Shown: in pieces, positions 23,201 through 36,345 of the stretch
Numbering within the stretch: the stretch's first letter is position 1
Layout: each line of letters opens with the position of its first letter
Made by a program: the position numbers and the translations under genes
Assembly: GCF_026151205.1 (NCBI RefSeq)
Contig: NC_087079.1
Location: 1,950,028 to 2,010,027, forward strand
Origin: Bolinopsis microptera
Taxonomy: Eukaryota > Ctenophora > Tentaculata > Lobata > Bolinopsidae
DNA length: 60,000 nucleotides
Direction of reading: 5' to 3'
The notes under the pieces: generated by a model
What the model was told of the DNA's origin: nothing
Databases searched by the model: none
What the model saw: only the letters and a program-made list of their open reading frames with translations

Positions 23201-23511
23201 GGCAACGAGGTAAAGCTTTGATTCAAGAATAAAGATTGGAAACATAAGAGAAAGAAACAGCTCGGCTGCTGGTTGACTTCCTTTTTAATCCATTGTAACA
23301 TTTTCCAACGCTCAATTTTAAGACAATAGAGTACCAATACCATTATCGTATTGTTCATAATGATGCCTCAGCATCATCCTCTGCCAGTCTGCCAAGTCGT
23401 CATGTCGTCAAGTCGAGCAAGCTACGATTGCTTCTCCAAGCTCCCATTTGGTAACATAACCTTTAATATAATTTGATTAATTTGTCTCAAATTCATTAAT
23501 TAGAGTAACGT
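20232..23511. other. Intergenic, no gene recognised
   Basis: Contains the downstream copy of the receptor-A direct repeat (20824-21070). Two loosely similar stretches (about 22345-22410 and 22515-22570, sharing aaagtatcctga) suggest an old local duplication. Small open frames here lack recognisable features. Confidence 0.5.
20824..21070 (+). repeat. Direct repeat flanking receptor A, downstream copy
   Basis: Partner of 18196-18405. It lies about 600 bp after the receptor stop. No receptor coding sequence follows it before 27243, so any tandem gene copy has been lost. Confidence 0.65.
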
Positions 23512-23721
23512 GTGATGACATCTTCCTTTCTGTCACGCTTACAAAAGCTTCGTCTGTACAATCATATGTTACTCAGTCTTATTTTAGTAATCTACAGTGG
23601 CACAGTTTTAAGCTCTGGTAATGCAGCTTCAGGAGTAGGAAAGTCAAAAGTTAGAGAGGGGGTTAAAGATGTTGTCACTTTGATACTTTCCTCCCTCAAT
23701 GCCACAAGGAATTTTGTCCAG
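23512..23721 (+). CDS. Possible first exon of a small secreted protein
   Basis: An open frame from ATG 23512 (or the downstream ATG near residue 19) gives a basic lead followed by a hydrophobic stretch, MLLSLILVIYSGTVLSSG, which reads as a signal peptide with small residues at a plausible cleavage site. A Lys-rich stretch and an Asn-Ala-Thr glycosylation site follow. A CAG|GTTATT donor at 23721 would end the exon in phase 0; unspliced, the frame runs to 23790. No partner exon was identified and no family is recognised. This is a weak call based on the signal-like segment alone. Confidence 0.25.
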
Positions 23722-24479
23722 GTTATTCGATCGCTGCTCACGAACAACGCGGATTACTTTTTTATAAGCTGTACTTTTAGTTTTAGATGATAACCGCATT
23801 GTGGTATTGTTTGTATTTTTAGTCCTTTTTCGTTGTCAGTTTCAGAATGGAAGTCACCAAATAATGGCATCATTAAACCGTTCACTAAACGGTTCGTTAC
23901 GAAATTCTATTTCTGGGAAATCGTGGTTATGATATTTGAAACGATTTCACCAGTTACCTATTTATTAGCAAAATCTGTAGACTAGCAGGAAATTTACACA
24001 TAAATTCGAATATTTTACTAAATTCTTTTATAGTTGAAAGTGCATTTACTTAACCTGCAAATTCTCTGGAAGGTTATAATTAGACCAGTACAATGGTGTC
24101 AGATTCTGCCTTCGTAAGCCTGACCCATTTTCGAGTCTGGTACAAATGAAAAATTGTGGTAATTGTGGGTCCTCTGTTAAAGTTGCAAGCTATGACACCT
24201 CCTTTGATGCAGTTACCGTTTAAATGCAGTATCCTTTCCTAAAGCATTTATGCTTAAACTAGACAATGAACGTATTTTAGGTAAGTATAAGGTTAAATGC
24301 AGCTTTGAAATATTAAATTTCGTAGGCAATTAGCCTTAAAAGCCTAAAGCTGGTGTCTCAACGTGTCGTCTGCAACGTTAAATTAGTACCTGGTAAACAT
24401 ATAATTCTATAAGCATATAAAGGCTTTATTATTTACTCTCATTATACGTTTCCTTGTATTTGGATAATCCATATTTATG

Positions 24480-24962
24480 TTTTTTATTATTTTGCGCATG
24501 CCAAATGCTACATGCTACATGAAGAGGTCTCCTCCTAGTCGTTGGAGTGGCCTGCATCTCACACATCTCTTCTACGGCGTAACATGTTCCTCCATTCCAC
24601 TCACTTTAGAGCCAACTGTTTTACTGCATCTCTGCTGATGTTATCGACACCTGTAAATTCAGCCGCATCCTCGAGTACACAGGCCATCCAACATGTTCCT
24701 CCATTCCACTCGCTTTAGAGCCAACTGTTTTACTGCATCTCTGCTGATTTTTATTATTTTGCGCATGCCAAATGCTACATGCTGCATGAAGAGGTCTCCT
24801 CCTAGTAGTTGGAGTGGCCTGCATCACACACATCTCTTCTACGGCGTAACATGTTCCTCCATTCCACTCGCTTTAGAGCCAACTGTTTTACTGCATCTCT
24901 GCTGATGTTATCGACACCTGTAAATAAAAATTCAGCCGCATCCTCGAGTTCACAGGCCATCC
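24480..24962 (-). repeat. Tandemly repeated LINE 3'-end fragments
   Basis: A block of about 240 bp (ttattattttgcgcatgcc ... acaggccatcc) occurs twice, with a third copy of its middle part at about 24687-24748. Read on the minus strand the block encodes LALKRVEWRNMLRRRRDVCD, ending in AGHSN. This is the kind of Trp-Arg, Asp-Ala-Gly-His tail found at the C terminus of RTE- or CR1-like LINE proteins, and it resembles DDRVAWRNKF of the LINE at 38.6 kb. Assignment to a LINE is inference from that short tail. Confidence 0.5.
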
Positions 24963-25887
24963 AGCCAAATATTCAGTTTTATTCATAGTTGAGAATAACG
25001 CACTCCGCGAACTTTAAAAATGAATTATCGAACTCTTACCGAACTTATTAACCGCATTTAAATTCACCAGCAGTTTGCCTTTATTCACCTGTTTTGTGTT
25101 ATAAGTTATTTGTCTCAAACTACCCAACTATGGCTTTATTACACTTATACGAGAACGCAAAAAATTACAAATAAATTGCATTCATATCCAGAATAAGTTT
25201 GTCTTTGCTCGATGCTGATCTAAAACCATTGGAAATTTGTGAGATATTATTATTATGAAAGCGATGATGCAAAGCTGGCATAAATCACAAAGCATGATTA
25301 TCAAATTTTCTGAAAGTAGAGTTGCGAATCAAATCCCATCAAATTAAAACGATATATTTCAATTACCATTATAAAGTCTTGTACCTACTTTTTTGGGCGT
25401 TCCTATGAAATTATAGTAATCGCAATCATAGAGGTGGTTATTGATACAATTATTATATGAGTAATATCTTCATCTCTTGAATATACCTGTCAAGTAGTCA
25501 AGTAGCTAGTATCTTGTAATAAATAAGCTACTGATCGCAAGTCTTAATATGGTCTTGATTTTGTTATGCTCAGTTTCTTATAATCTGATATACTGGTTAC
25601 GGTTATCTAAACTTCTGTACAGATAAGGAGCAATAAGCTATGTTTTGCGTAATAAAGCTGGTTGCTCCTTCATAAAGTAATTTACAGATGTTTAAAACGG
25701 TACCAATGTTTCGTGAACACCCTGTATTTGCTGATATGTCGGTTCTGTATCTGCGGAAATGTTTCATTTCGTTTCTGGTGCTTTAAATCAAAGACAATTG
25801 TTATAATTTGTGTGTAAGTCTGCTCTATATATCAGACGGCCTTAAAATAATTTTAATAGAATCATAATTTAATTCAAATTTATTGAT
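24963..25887. other. AT-rich intergenic, nothing recognised
   Basis: No coding frame, repeat or palindrome that I can support. Confidence 0.5.
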
Positions 25888-25891
25888 ACAT

Positions 25892-27007
25892 AGGGTAAAG
25901 CACATAATTTTGTCATTTTTTGGCAATTTTCCGACTGCCTGATATAAACCATGGGTTTTAACCTCGTCTGAAATTCCGATTTAGATGAAACCTCCACCAT
26001 GTTATAGTAGACAGTCTAGGCAAGTTCTAACACAAAAATGATCGAAATTGCTGGGGTTGAAGATGTTCAAAAAAATTATTTTGAAAAAATGACAAAATTA
26101 GGTGACTTTACTTAATTTTGTCACCCCGAACCTAATTTTGTCACTTGAAGATTGTGCAAAAAGTAACCGTTTCTCGGTATTTTAGACTACCTGGATGCAT
26201 CATTCGAGCGCTTTTTTACCAACATTGACCTCAAAAATCCCAAAGATATGATGTTTTCATAGTTTTGTAGCTTGATGAAAAGATGACACTTTTTGGGTAT
26301 CTAATCTTAGAAAATAGCCCCAAATGCCCCTGAAACCACTGGCATCTTGAAAAACGATTGGTTCTAGGCCTAGGTTGAAATTTTCATGTCTGTATTTTGT
26401 TAGTCATTTTAGATTGAAAAAATCAGATTATCCACCTAATATTTCTCGGCGAAAATATGCTATTATAAGTGTTATAAGTGCCTTATACATATCCTATGGG
26501 CAAAAAAACTTCAGAATAGTTGTATAAGGCCATTTTCAACACAATCTGTGATTTACAAGAAATTTGAGAAAGGTCGATTTTTTTGACAAAATTAGGTACT
26601 TTTGGCAAAATCGAACCTAATTTTGTCACCCTCTGTAACTTAAACAATAATTGCGCTAGAGACTTGAAAATTTGTACGTATACTTCTGCTGTAGAAGATA
26701 TTTGAAATATGCAATGGCATGAAGCTAGCTCAATTACTTTTGAAATAGCAATAAATCAAAATTTTGAAAATTCCTTAAGAAAACCTTAAGGATCTTATTT
26801 ATTTTTCGGGTTAACAGTTTCGCCTTCATTTTTGACACAGATGCAAAAGAGCTAGAAACTTAAACTTTGTACGAGCAGTTTCAGCAAAGTCTAAGCTTTC
26901 TTTATATACACAATCCTTTTCTTTCAAGCTGAAATTCCGAGCCGAGGCAGTTTTTCAGAGCAAAATGACAAAATTAGGTACCCTGACAAAATTATGTGCC
27001 TTACCCT
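25892..27007. mobile_element. Non-autonomous DNA transposon with 27-bp terminal inverted repeats
   Basis: The left end, agggtaaagcacataatttt, continues gtca. The right end is its reverse complement with one change (tgacaaaattatgtgccttaccct). Both ends are flanked by a 4-bp direct repeat, acat, at 25888-25891 and 27008-27011, as expected for a target-site duplication. The 1.1-kb interior has no open frame of interest but repeats the phrases acaaaattaggt and aattttgtcacc many times on both strands, so the terminal motif is reiterated inside. No transposase; it must have been moved in trans. The superfamily is not assigned. Confidence 0.85.
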
Positions 27008-27242
27008 ACATGTCTATTCTATGTTTTAGGTTCGTCACTTATGGGTGAAGTCATCAACAGCCGTTTTGTATCCCTCCGGCCTCCTGGCTCAGGAGTGGCC
27101 TTGCAGAACTAGTAACAATTCGTATGAGCTTTGGGAGTTTATGAGTTTTAATGTTATACTCATTTTATTTACCGACTTGCAAATTATACCATTGTTGCTC
27201 CCATGATTATTGCGCAACCCCCACTAAATTCATGACTAGCTA

Positions 27243-28895
27243 ATGGAAATCTCCCCAAGCATGGATGCCAAAAACTCAACTACATACCTATTTTCAACGA
27301 CCGAAACTCCAGTTTCACCTGGTACTTACATCCTAGAAAGTATGTATCTACTGAATCGATACGAAACAATCTTCCTGACAACCTATGAGATCCTCTGTAC
27401 AGTGATGACGATTTTCTTTAATTATTACCTCCTGTTCCTCATCATCTGCAAGGTAAAATTAGATAATTTATATACAGTAAATAAAATAGTCAGTTGCTGA
27501 ACAGATTAATTTCATAGTTTCTATCGTTGATTTTGGTCAGTTATTTGATTCAGTCCCAACAATTGCCAAAAATGTTGGGGTTAATTTCTCGTCATTCATC
27601 CAAGGGTGAACTGTGAAATGTGAATGATGTACGATAATTCAGGTGAAAGTTGATAACCATCCACAATCAATCCCAATGTTCACTGCCGCTGTTCTGGGTC
27701 TGTTTCACGGATTTGGCTGCAATCTGATGATGACGATATCTCTGATACACGGTGACTGGGTCGGTCCCATGGACTGGTGTGGGGCTGCAGCCAACATTCA
27801 CAAGTACATCGTCTACAGCATCATCTACTGCCAAGTCGTGGTCTCCCTCGAGGTACCAAGATTTTAAATGGTGCCTGACTAATCATTCTTAACAAGATGA
27901 AATGAAATCTCGTAATTTTACGCGATAATAATTCAATATTTGACGTTTGTCACCCTAGATGTTTCAAGTTCCATCCCTCTAACACACATTGATTTTCCCA
28001 GGTGGCGTACATGATAAGTCACCCTCTCGGCTACCTAAGAGACAGTACCGGTGCTCTGATAGCGATGTCTGTTGCCACCTTTACAGCTGTCTTCATAACC
28101 CTACCTGTTACGGTGGCCCAGTTCTTCTTCTTGTTCCCGGACAACATCCAGGAGATGTGGCCCCAGGAGTACGGGAGCTTGATTGTAGCCAAGGACTACA
28201 AGTATTATTACTATGATCAGTTCCTCACGCTGTGCTACCGGTACTTCTTTCCGGGGACGCTTGATTACAGGATTATAGTTTATTTCATCAACACTGTGAA
28301 CGCTGTCGCTGTACTTCTTATAGCCGTCTCCTTCATTGTAATATCTTTTGAGATTATCAAAAGCAGAAATGAGGAAAGAATAACTGTGCAAAGCCCCGAA
28401 GAAAGAAAGAAACGGAACAGACGCCAGAACTTTAAGATTGCCCGAATATCCGTTCTCTCCACCTTCTGTGTAACGTTACCATGGCTACCTAGTTTGGTGA
28501 TCAGCATTATCACGGATTCTCTGGGTTACCAATTTCTCATTGAAACTGTTGGACATGATTCAGCTACGAAGTTACTAAGATGGAATCAGTTCCTCTACTA
28601 TTTAGTCTCCTGGTTATTCCCCCTGATGGTAATCATGACAGACCCTGCTCTTAGCCGAGCGAGCAATAGTTATATCACTGTCAAGGTTACGGATGCTATA
28701 CAATTCAGTAGATTCAATAGTAAGGCTGACTTGCCGAATATTGTTCTGAGTCCGCTAACAGCGCGCTCATTCGTGCAAACCCCGGAATATAGGGTGAACA
28801 TGGTCGCTTTAGGAGCCAAAAAATACAACTTGACTTCATCGCCAGCGGTTTCCAACATTGATACAAATAGTGTGAAAAGCTTTGGTACAGATTAA
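27243..28895 (+). CDS. 7TM receptor B of a three-member family (3 exons)
   Basis: Predicted GPCR of 437 residues, with the same gene structure as receptor A. Exons: 27243-27452 (70 codons, AAG|GTAAAA), 27643-27852 (70 codons, acceptor aattcag, donor GAG|GTACCA) and 28002-28895, phase 0 throughout. A second in-frame ATG at 27261 could also be the start. An Asn-Ser-Thr glycosylation site precedes TM1. Loop 1 reads GDWVGPMDWCGAAA as in receptor A. The DRY position reads E|VAYMISHPLGY, again without Arg. Loop 2 has CYRYFF, TM6 LPWLPSLV and TM7 LFPLMVIMTDP. The C-terminal tail is longer than in A and rich in Ser/Thr. Within exon 2, 27679-27836 differs from receptor A at one base in 158, although exons 1 and 3 are well diverged. 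Confidence 0.86.
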
Positions 28896-30383
28896 AAGAC
28901 GGATTGTTTCTTGAGGAGTAGCACGTGTGATCTTTAAATTTACACGTTTTTATCAACAACTGTTATGTCTATTATAAATTATAGTGTTTCCATGGCGTAT
29001 GCTGTATTGCTGTTATTCGTTTTCTTATAACAAATTAATAATACTTCAATTCATCAGGTATTTTTGTTTCTCCCGAATTCAATCGCAATAGTTAAAATCC
29101 ATGCTGAAGGAAAATCGAATAATCGTTGTTCCATTAGATTATTTCGACGTTTTTACCCATGCAATTATCTGATTATCATGGAAAAATGTTTTAATTGCAA
29201 ACGAACGGCAAATTATGAATGAAATTATATTACATTGATTCGTGTATCGATATACCGATACACCTGCCAACACCTCTACAATATTGAGAGGTTATGTAGG
29301 GAAAGTAGTAGAAAATACTCGTTCAAAGTTACGAAGGGAAATTAATTCCTCTTCATAATGTTCGAACTCGAATATGTACAGTTTAGTTAGAGTCTGACCG
29401 TCACTGCCCTTCTTGTTATTGGCGCGATACTTGGTTGTAGATCAATGCAGTACTGCACTCTGCAAGCTCTCGTAACTATGGTAACTCGGCAAGCTGTCAA
29501 TCAAAATGGTTGTCTCTACTCTTGGCAAAATCGTTTGCAAAGCTGCTGGGTTTGACATCGACTACTATGGTAACTATGTGTCTGTTGAAGGCACCAAAAT
29601 AGTATATGAAATAGAATTTGGCATATATTTCCTACTGAGTGATCTTCATGAAAGTCAACATGTCATTTCCTCGCCTAAGCACGCTATTAATTGGAATCAC
29701 CACTGTCGAGTTTCAGGAGTATACTCTGGTTGCAACAAGAAGTGATGCCATTTGCTGATTGTACAAACCTATCATGCTTCTCGTTGTAACTTTATGATTG
29801 CATTACCTTGTAAGCTCATGCTTCACTACGACAGTTCATATTCATCATCGTTTCTGCCCCTGGATTGAATGACTTGCATTCTAGATAGTTTCATTAATAT
29901 GCGACGTTAATCTTTTTGGTGCCTGCTTGCTATTTGTCCGTTAGAAGATTGGATCGTGCAATTGGATATAAATTTCAAGGTCAGGTATGTTTTTATATGA
30001 AGAATGAATGGCCTCAACTCAATCCAATTGTGGTGTTTTTTTGGCAAGGGAAGGGGACGGACATATTAGGTGAAACCATAACCTTGTTCCGGTTTAAAAC
30101 GCTGACTTGCTTCGAATTGCTGGAACCAAAAGCTGGTCCCCAAACAAACATTGCCATAAACCCAGATTTACCGTGACTGTTTACCTCCACCCAAAGTCTG
30201 CTGTAAATCAGGGTTTTACGGTTTATTATTACTTTTTTAGCATGTCTTACCCCTCCAACATCGGGTAAGTATAGTTTAAGTATCAATCAGCCAGGAAGCT
30301 CCTAATTACCTAACTAAGTCAGCGACATTAGTTATAACCATTAGTACTAGACAAATTTATGGTAATGAACTGCCATTCTTTGA

Positions 30384-30487
30384 CATTTGACAAGGTTAAT
30401 GGTTATTTACTCCGTTGACCGCTACTAGTTGGCTATGACAATTGACAAGGTTAATGGTGATTTACTCTGTCGACCGCTACTAGTTGG
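30384..30487. repeat. Two tandem copies of a 52-bp unit
   Basis: ttgacaaggttaatggt.attt followed by actc.gt.gaccgctactag occurs twice in direct succession with four or so differences. Confidence 0.85.
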
Positions 30488-32959
30488 TTTATGCCTGGCT
30501 AAGCCGGTCACCCATTGAGTATTGACATTCTTGTAATGATCAACATTTGGTATACGTATAGACTATAGATTAAAGTCGCATCGGCCTATTGCTTTTTATA
30601 TACAAATTGTCGTGAATACTAACATAAGTGCAGATAAGTGCACCACTATCGTCAAAGTCATTATTAGTCATTGTTATTGAATACTGATCTTATACCGTAT
30701 TATACCTTTGCTAACATTTTTGTCGCGGACCAAATTTGTCGGATTTCGAGATACTTAGCATATTTTGCCATATTTCGCCATGTAGTAAATTTTTCTAAGT
30801 TTCTATTAGAGACTTGAGTATAGGTGCAAAGTTATTAAGTTACTGCAATTTATAAAAATGAACTTCGTCTGCTCTAACATTATTTATATTGTTAAGCTTA
30901 AATCTCTCGAATTAGAGTAAGGTATTAAAGTTATGACAATAGAATTACTTGACTTTAGGAAACTTAATATGAGTAGATTACATATCTGAATAATATTAAG
31001 TGCTCGACATTGGTTTCTTTTCATGAAAAATCTCTAAGTTTGAATTGAGTTACTCCACATTTCTAAAGCTATAGTTTCTAAAATTAAGTTTCTAAAATTA
31101 AAGTCACTCACTACGTTGGTTAAATTACCCTGATGTCAACCTTTTCTATTATTGAACTCATTAGTCAAAGCTAATTTTAGACAAGAAAATGCATGGAAAT
31201 AAATATGTCAGATTGTAGTATAGTAGTAGTATAGTAGTAGTAAATGCATGGAGATAAATCCTTCATATCGTAGTACATGACCAAACATGGTCCATATCAG
31301 TTTATTTAATTCTATCTGAGAGTTTGTTCGTTTCAAGTGCTTATAAAATTGTTGATTACTGATCAACACAGTGAGCCGATGAATTTGAGAATATTTCATT
31401 ATAGATTATAGATAATAATAATATGAATAAGAATACTAATAACAATATTAATAAGAATATTATTCAAAATATTAATAAAATAAAATCAATACAAATATTA
31501 ATAATAATTAATATTGTGAATTGATCAATCTGATGTTAACTTTACTACTTCCCAACACATTAGTCAAATTAAGCTTTAGGGACGGAAATATATACATACA
31601 TTCAGCCACATTAGCTATACAACCATGGTAATTTGTCGCCGGACCCCTGACGATGATTTTATAAATCCCTCTAAGGATCGTCGCTAAAGCCCATATTCTT
31701 ACAGCATTTTATTTCGATTTTGACATTCGTGTAATTTAATATCCTTTATTGATAAAAATATTTTACCTACCTACTATACCCATTCTCAATTCCTACCACT
31801 TCTAACCATCTTATACTTTTTTGAAAAAAAAATTGATGGAAAAAATAACTTAATGGACTGCACATCTGTTTGGTTATAATGTCATAATATAATAATTAAC
31901 CATCTGTCTATTCTTAATAACAGTTGTATAGTTAATACAATATACTAATAATACAATGAAATAGTCCAGGCGTCCAGCTGCTCTGCTCAGTTGCTCATAT
32001 AGTCTGGTGCAATGAGACATGAATTATGATTAGTCCCAAATACATCATCGTCAATGTAACACAATCACAATGGAAATTATTGTTATATATAAACATATAT
32101 ATATATGTTTTATGTTGAATTATGTTGTATTAAGTCATCATGTAACGACGATTTTTAAAATTATCCTCCGTCATGAGGACGAGGATTATAGCGGTGGGGT
32201 TATACTGAAACATCGTGCGGTTTATCGAATACTAGTTTGTTTCTAGTATCTACTAATGGTTTATTAGTCATAACTCATAACTATTATTTAAATCTATAGC
32301 TTTATAGTAACAATAACCTTATGATTTAAACTTATAAAAATAATTTGTGCTGTACTCGTCTGCTTTAGTACTCTTCTAAGCAGAGTATATTAAGAAACAT
32401 TCAACCATCGACTTGGCGACAATTACCGAATGATTATAGATGTAATAGCCAACCCTGCCCTGCATGTTGGTCTTGAACATACGATGAATCAGCACAATCA
32501 TGTATTTATTAGAACTAATAATGATAAAACAACATATTATGATTGTGTATGACTATTATTATGAATTTCTCAAATAACTCATCGAGTAAGCTCGATTTAA
32601 CATTAAAACGCAACATCGCTTAATACATTTGGAACTATTAATGTGGAATGTTTATGTGTTTACTCGCACAATTACATTAGTTTTATTACGTATATCATCA
32701 TTGAAACTGTGCTATTCTGGTATGCTGTCTAACTCATTGTCATGTTGTCCAACTATTAGTTTACACGTTTATTTTATTAATCGTTTAGACTTTAGTTCAT
32801 TGATATCGTTTATTAATCGTTTAGTTCATTAATATGCCTAGAAAGTTGCTGTATCATATTATCACGTTGAGTAAGTTTCTCCAGTTCAAGTATTGACAGC
32901 TTATCAATGATGTTGATCTGAAGCGTGAGCAGTAGATCAGGCTCGCTTTCCCTCTAATC

Positions 32960-33062
32960 AGTGTAGCAACACTACCAAATAAGGATACGTTACCGTAGCA
33001 ACACTACCAAATAAGGATATTTTACCGTAGCAACACTACCATATAAGGATATTTAACCGTAA
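32960..33062. repeat. Three tandem 32-bp units, flanked by a direct repeat
   Basis: gtagcaacactaccaaataa followed by ggatatttaacc is present three times. The array is bracketed by two copies of gctcgctttccctctaatca at about 32941 and 33082. Confidence 0.85.
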
Positions 33063-34245
33063 AGATATGATCTCTTAATCGTGCTCGCTTTCCCTCTAAT
33101 CAGTGGATCTTTAGAAAACATTTGACACCTTGTTATTTTCTAATCGCAGCAGCTCTCTCGGGATTAATCTAACTGCTGATACAACTGTTAATGCTTCTAA
33201 TAGAACTGTAGTGCTTCATACTAATATCGTTAACACGTGACTCCCTAGCAGCTAATATCGAGGATATTAAACTATTAAACTATATCCACGTTTTGTTTAT
33301 TGTATCAACGTTTCTTATCATAGCAAGCTGTCCGCAACGAACTGATAACTTACAAAGCTATAACACTGCTTATACCGCGTTAAAACAGTAATCCCGTGTT
33401 ACTGATATCTATAATTATATAGCCCCCACTTTTAAAACTGTTAACAAATTGCACGTCATCCAGAAGTGCATGTTTAGTGTCTTCAATACTGTGCTGCTGA
33501 TATAGTGCGTGTTTTACAGTCCGTTCCGTATGGCTTCACAGGTGTTCGAAGTCTCGTTCTTACTTCAGGCACGCGTCTATAGGCTGTAGAAGGACAAGGT
33601 GTTGACTGAAAATATTTGCAACCAACTTAGACAGTTGACATAATCCCCGCGCTGTTTCTTCTTTCTTTTCGACGTTTGTTCGTTTATTCGTTATAGGTAC
33701 GCTGTTTATTGGACAAGCTTCAGAGGTGCTGAAGAGTAAATATATTTGTTACGATGCAACGAAAAACTTTCATTTAGTATTAAACACGTGCTAAAAAGGT
33801 TTTGTTACGCTTTGGGAGACTGTGGTTGAACCTCTCAAAAATCATGGCTGCATAAAATCCGCCGACCTGGCAGTTGGTACTTTTTAAAACTTCTTAAACA
33901 TTTCACCATAATTTCACAATATAATAATAATTTTCATTATTTTATCTAAATTATATTAATAAAAGGACCCCCTGGATGCCCTATTTTTGATATCTAAGAT
34001 TTCCCACAGCATTCGATCGCGTAGACCAGTTAGAATTCGAACATGTGGTTAGAAGTGCACGCTTACAATTTTAAAGCATGCGGGCTATATTGCATTGATA
34101 CTTCTATCTTTACTCTGAACACAATTTCTTTCCTACATCTTTAGGATGGTTGAGAATTATACAATGGAATTTAAATGATTTTGTTTACCACGGGAGTACG
34201 GGTTTTACAGAGAAACCTTCCAAACACCAGCGGTGCGTTTTAGTC

Positions 34246-34370
34246 TCATGTCAAGATTTCACCATATTAGGTAGAAATACGTTACTACCGGATATTACAT
34301 TACGGTCTCATGTCAAGATTTCACCATATTAGGTAGAAATACGTTACTACCGGATATTATATTACGGTCT
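34246..34370. repeat. Two tandem copies of a 62-bp unit
   Basis: tctcatgtcaagatttcacc ... ggatattacattacgg appears twice back to back, almost identical. Confidence 0.88.
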
Positions 34371-35154
34371 AAAATTAAATACCCAATTTTCCGATATATT
34401 CCAACTTCCGCTCGTAATCAATCAGCCTTTCTGGATCGGTAGGTTTAATTCAATGGCAGTATATTTGCACATTAATTTATTTAATTTAATCAATTATTTG
34501 TTGGTTATTTGATTCTATGTGGGGCGATATATATTTATAAGTTGGTCATCAATTTTAATTGCTCATTAATCTTAGTTGCCCATTAATATTTAATATTTAT
34601 ATTAGTTGGTCATTAAATGCGAATATTTGCATGTTGATTAAGGTTCTATTGATAGTTGATACTAACATCCACGAGTTTTTATTGTTTATGTCAATGATTT
34701 GATAGTTGGGGACGAAGTGAGATATTACTATGTTTATGTCAAGGAATATAAAAGAGATTTCTGATGGGTTTGGAATAAACAGTTAATAGAATTACGCACA
34801 GCTACTATCAATTAATATAGAATCAGCTACTATCAATTAATATAGAATCAACCTGGCTTATGTCTAAGGTGACGAATGTCGATCTAGATTCTAGGTTGCA
34901 TTCCTCCAATAACATCGTCTATGCTTCTATGACAACCCTTTGTACTTCGTATTCTCAAAATTATTTCTTTAGTCAGATTGTGAAATATATAATTTAAGAA
35001 TTTTACATAAAGTAATTGACATTGACTTGAATTCGGTATGAATTTGTCAAGAATGTGACAAAATAATCTCTCCCAGCGATCGTCTTGAAATAAGAGTGAC
35101 TTTTCTTTGATTAATCAGTTAAATGTGTATTTTTATAAGAGAGTTAAAACCGGC

Positions 35155-36345
35155 AATTTTAACAATGGGTCAGGGCTGAACCCTACCCATTAGTACAGGG
35201 AAATCCGTCTGAAAAAATCGATCTGCTGACACACGAAGCTTTCAGAGGATTTTTGACGTTTTTGAGTCCCATTAGGTGCCCTTTATGGCTGACCAACTTT
35301 TCCAAACTTTTCCACGTGGCTTAAGGCCACTTTTTGCCACTTTACCACTTTTTACCACCTTTCTTGTTTGTCGAATATCTTTAGTTGTGAACATCGTAAA
35401 AGGTTGCGAATCAATCGAGTGTGTTCATATTATCAGGAAGAAAAACTTTTGTTCTAACAATTTTTACGTCAGATAATAAGTTAATTGGATAATTATCAAT
35501 TAACCAATTAGCAAAATTCTAAAAATTTTTTATTGGCTAAAAATGGTCGGAATAGCTTAAAACACGGAGAAAAGTAGTTTTTAGAAAAAATTTGAAAATT
35601 TTTCACTTACATTTTTTTTTCGAGACTTCGAAAAATTTCGAAAATTCAAAATATTTTTTTCCGCCAAAAGTGATCAAATTGCATGAAACGCGGAGAAAAA
35701 TGATTTTCAAAAAAAACTTAGTCAATTTTTCGTTTCAAGAATACTTAAATCACCAATATTTGTAGTTGGAGTTTAGTAAATCTCGGCAGATTTTAGTAAT
35801 AATCAGGAATTACTAACTCTAAGTGGAAAGGTCTGAAACTGAAAAACGTTAAGTTTAACCATACGATCGCGATATAAGAGTTTCATAACTAATTACAATA
35901 CAGCCTTATCGATTTTCACAGAAACTGCACCAATGGCACAGTCAAGATCGAAACGATAGCCTGCTGTACTGTCATTTTATTGATTTCAATGATGAATCAG
36001 TGGCGTTAAGATAATCACATTTGTAATAAATAAAACCTCTCTGTACCGTCAATTGTGCTAATCTAAACCGGCCTACCTGTATTACCAGACCTCTTCTTTT
36101 CCTCAACAATCAAACCGAGTTGTTCATATCGCATTTGGTGGGTGATGTAAACTAAGTAGTAATACATATCGAGCTATATTCAATCACAATACGACACAGT
36201 ACGTGTATATTATATGGCTCTTAATGAGGTTTATGAAACGCTTTATACCGTGAGAAACCCGGTATAGAGAGGTTTTACAGTTTATCACGAAAACGTCTAC
36301 TTGGTCTCATGGCCCATTTACAGTTCGAAGAAGGGCAAGAACAGA
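35155..36345 (+). repeat. Left arm of a 3-kb inverted repeat
   Basis: Reverse complement of about 37000-38175. Matches are near-continuous from caattttaacaatg (35155) to ctacttggtctcatgg (36315), with lower similarity to about 36345. Differences include a ~22-bp insertion at 35169-35190 and scattered substitutions and short indels (for example near 35990 and 36215), so the arms are independently evolving copies. The identical 66-residue open frame in each arm has no coding features. Confidence 0.92.

Larger units (their letters stand above)
28896..35154. other. Long AT-rich gene-poor stretch
   Basis: No convincing gene. An ATG at 29506 in a good context (caaaatgg) opens 79 codons but shows no motif. 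Small tandem duplications are listed separately. 31400-31510 is rich in ataat/aataat simple sequence. Confidence 0.5.

Noticed and set aside
29506-29745. 79-codon frame with good start context
   Set aside because: No signal peptide, motif, partner exon or homology recognised.
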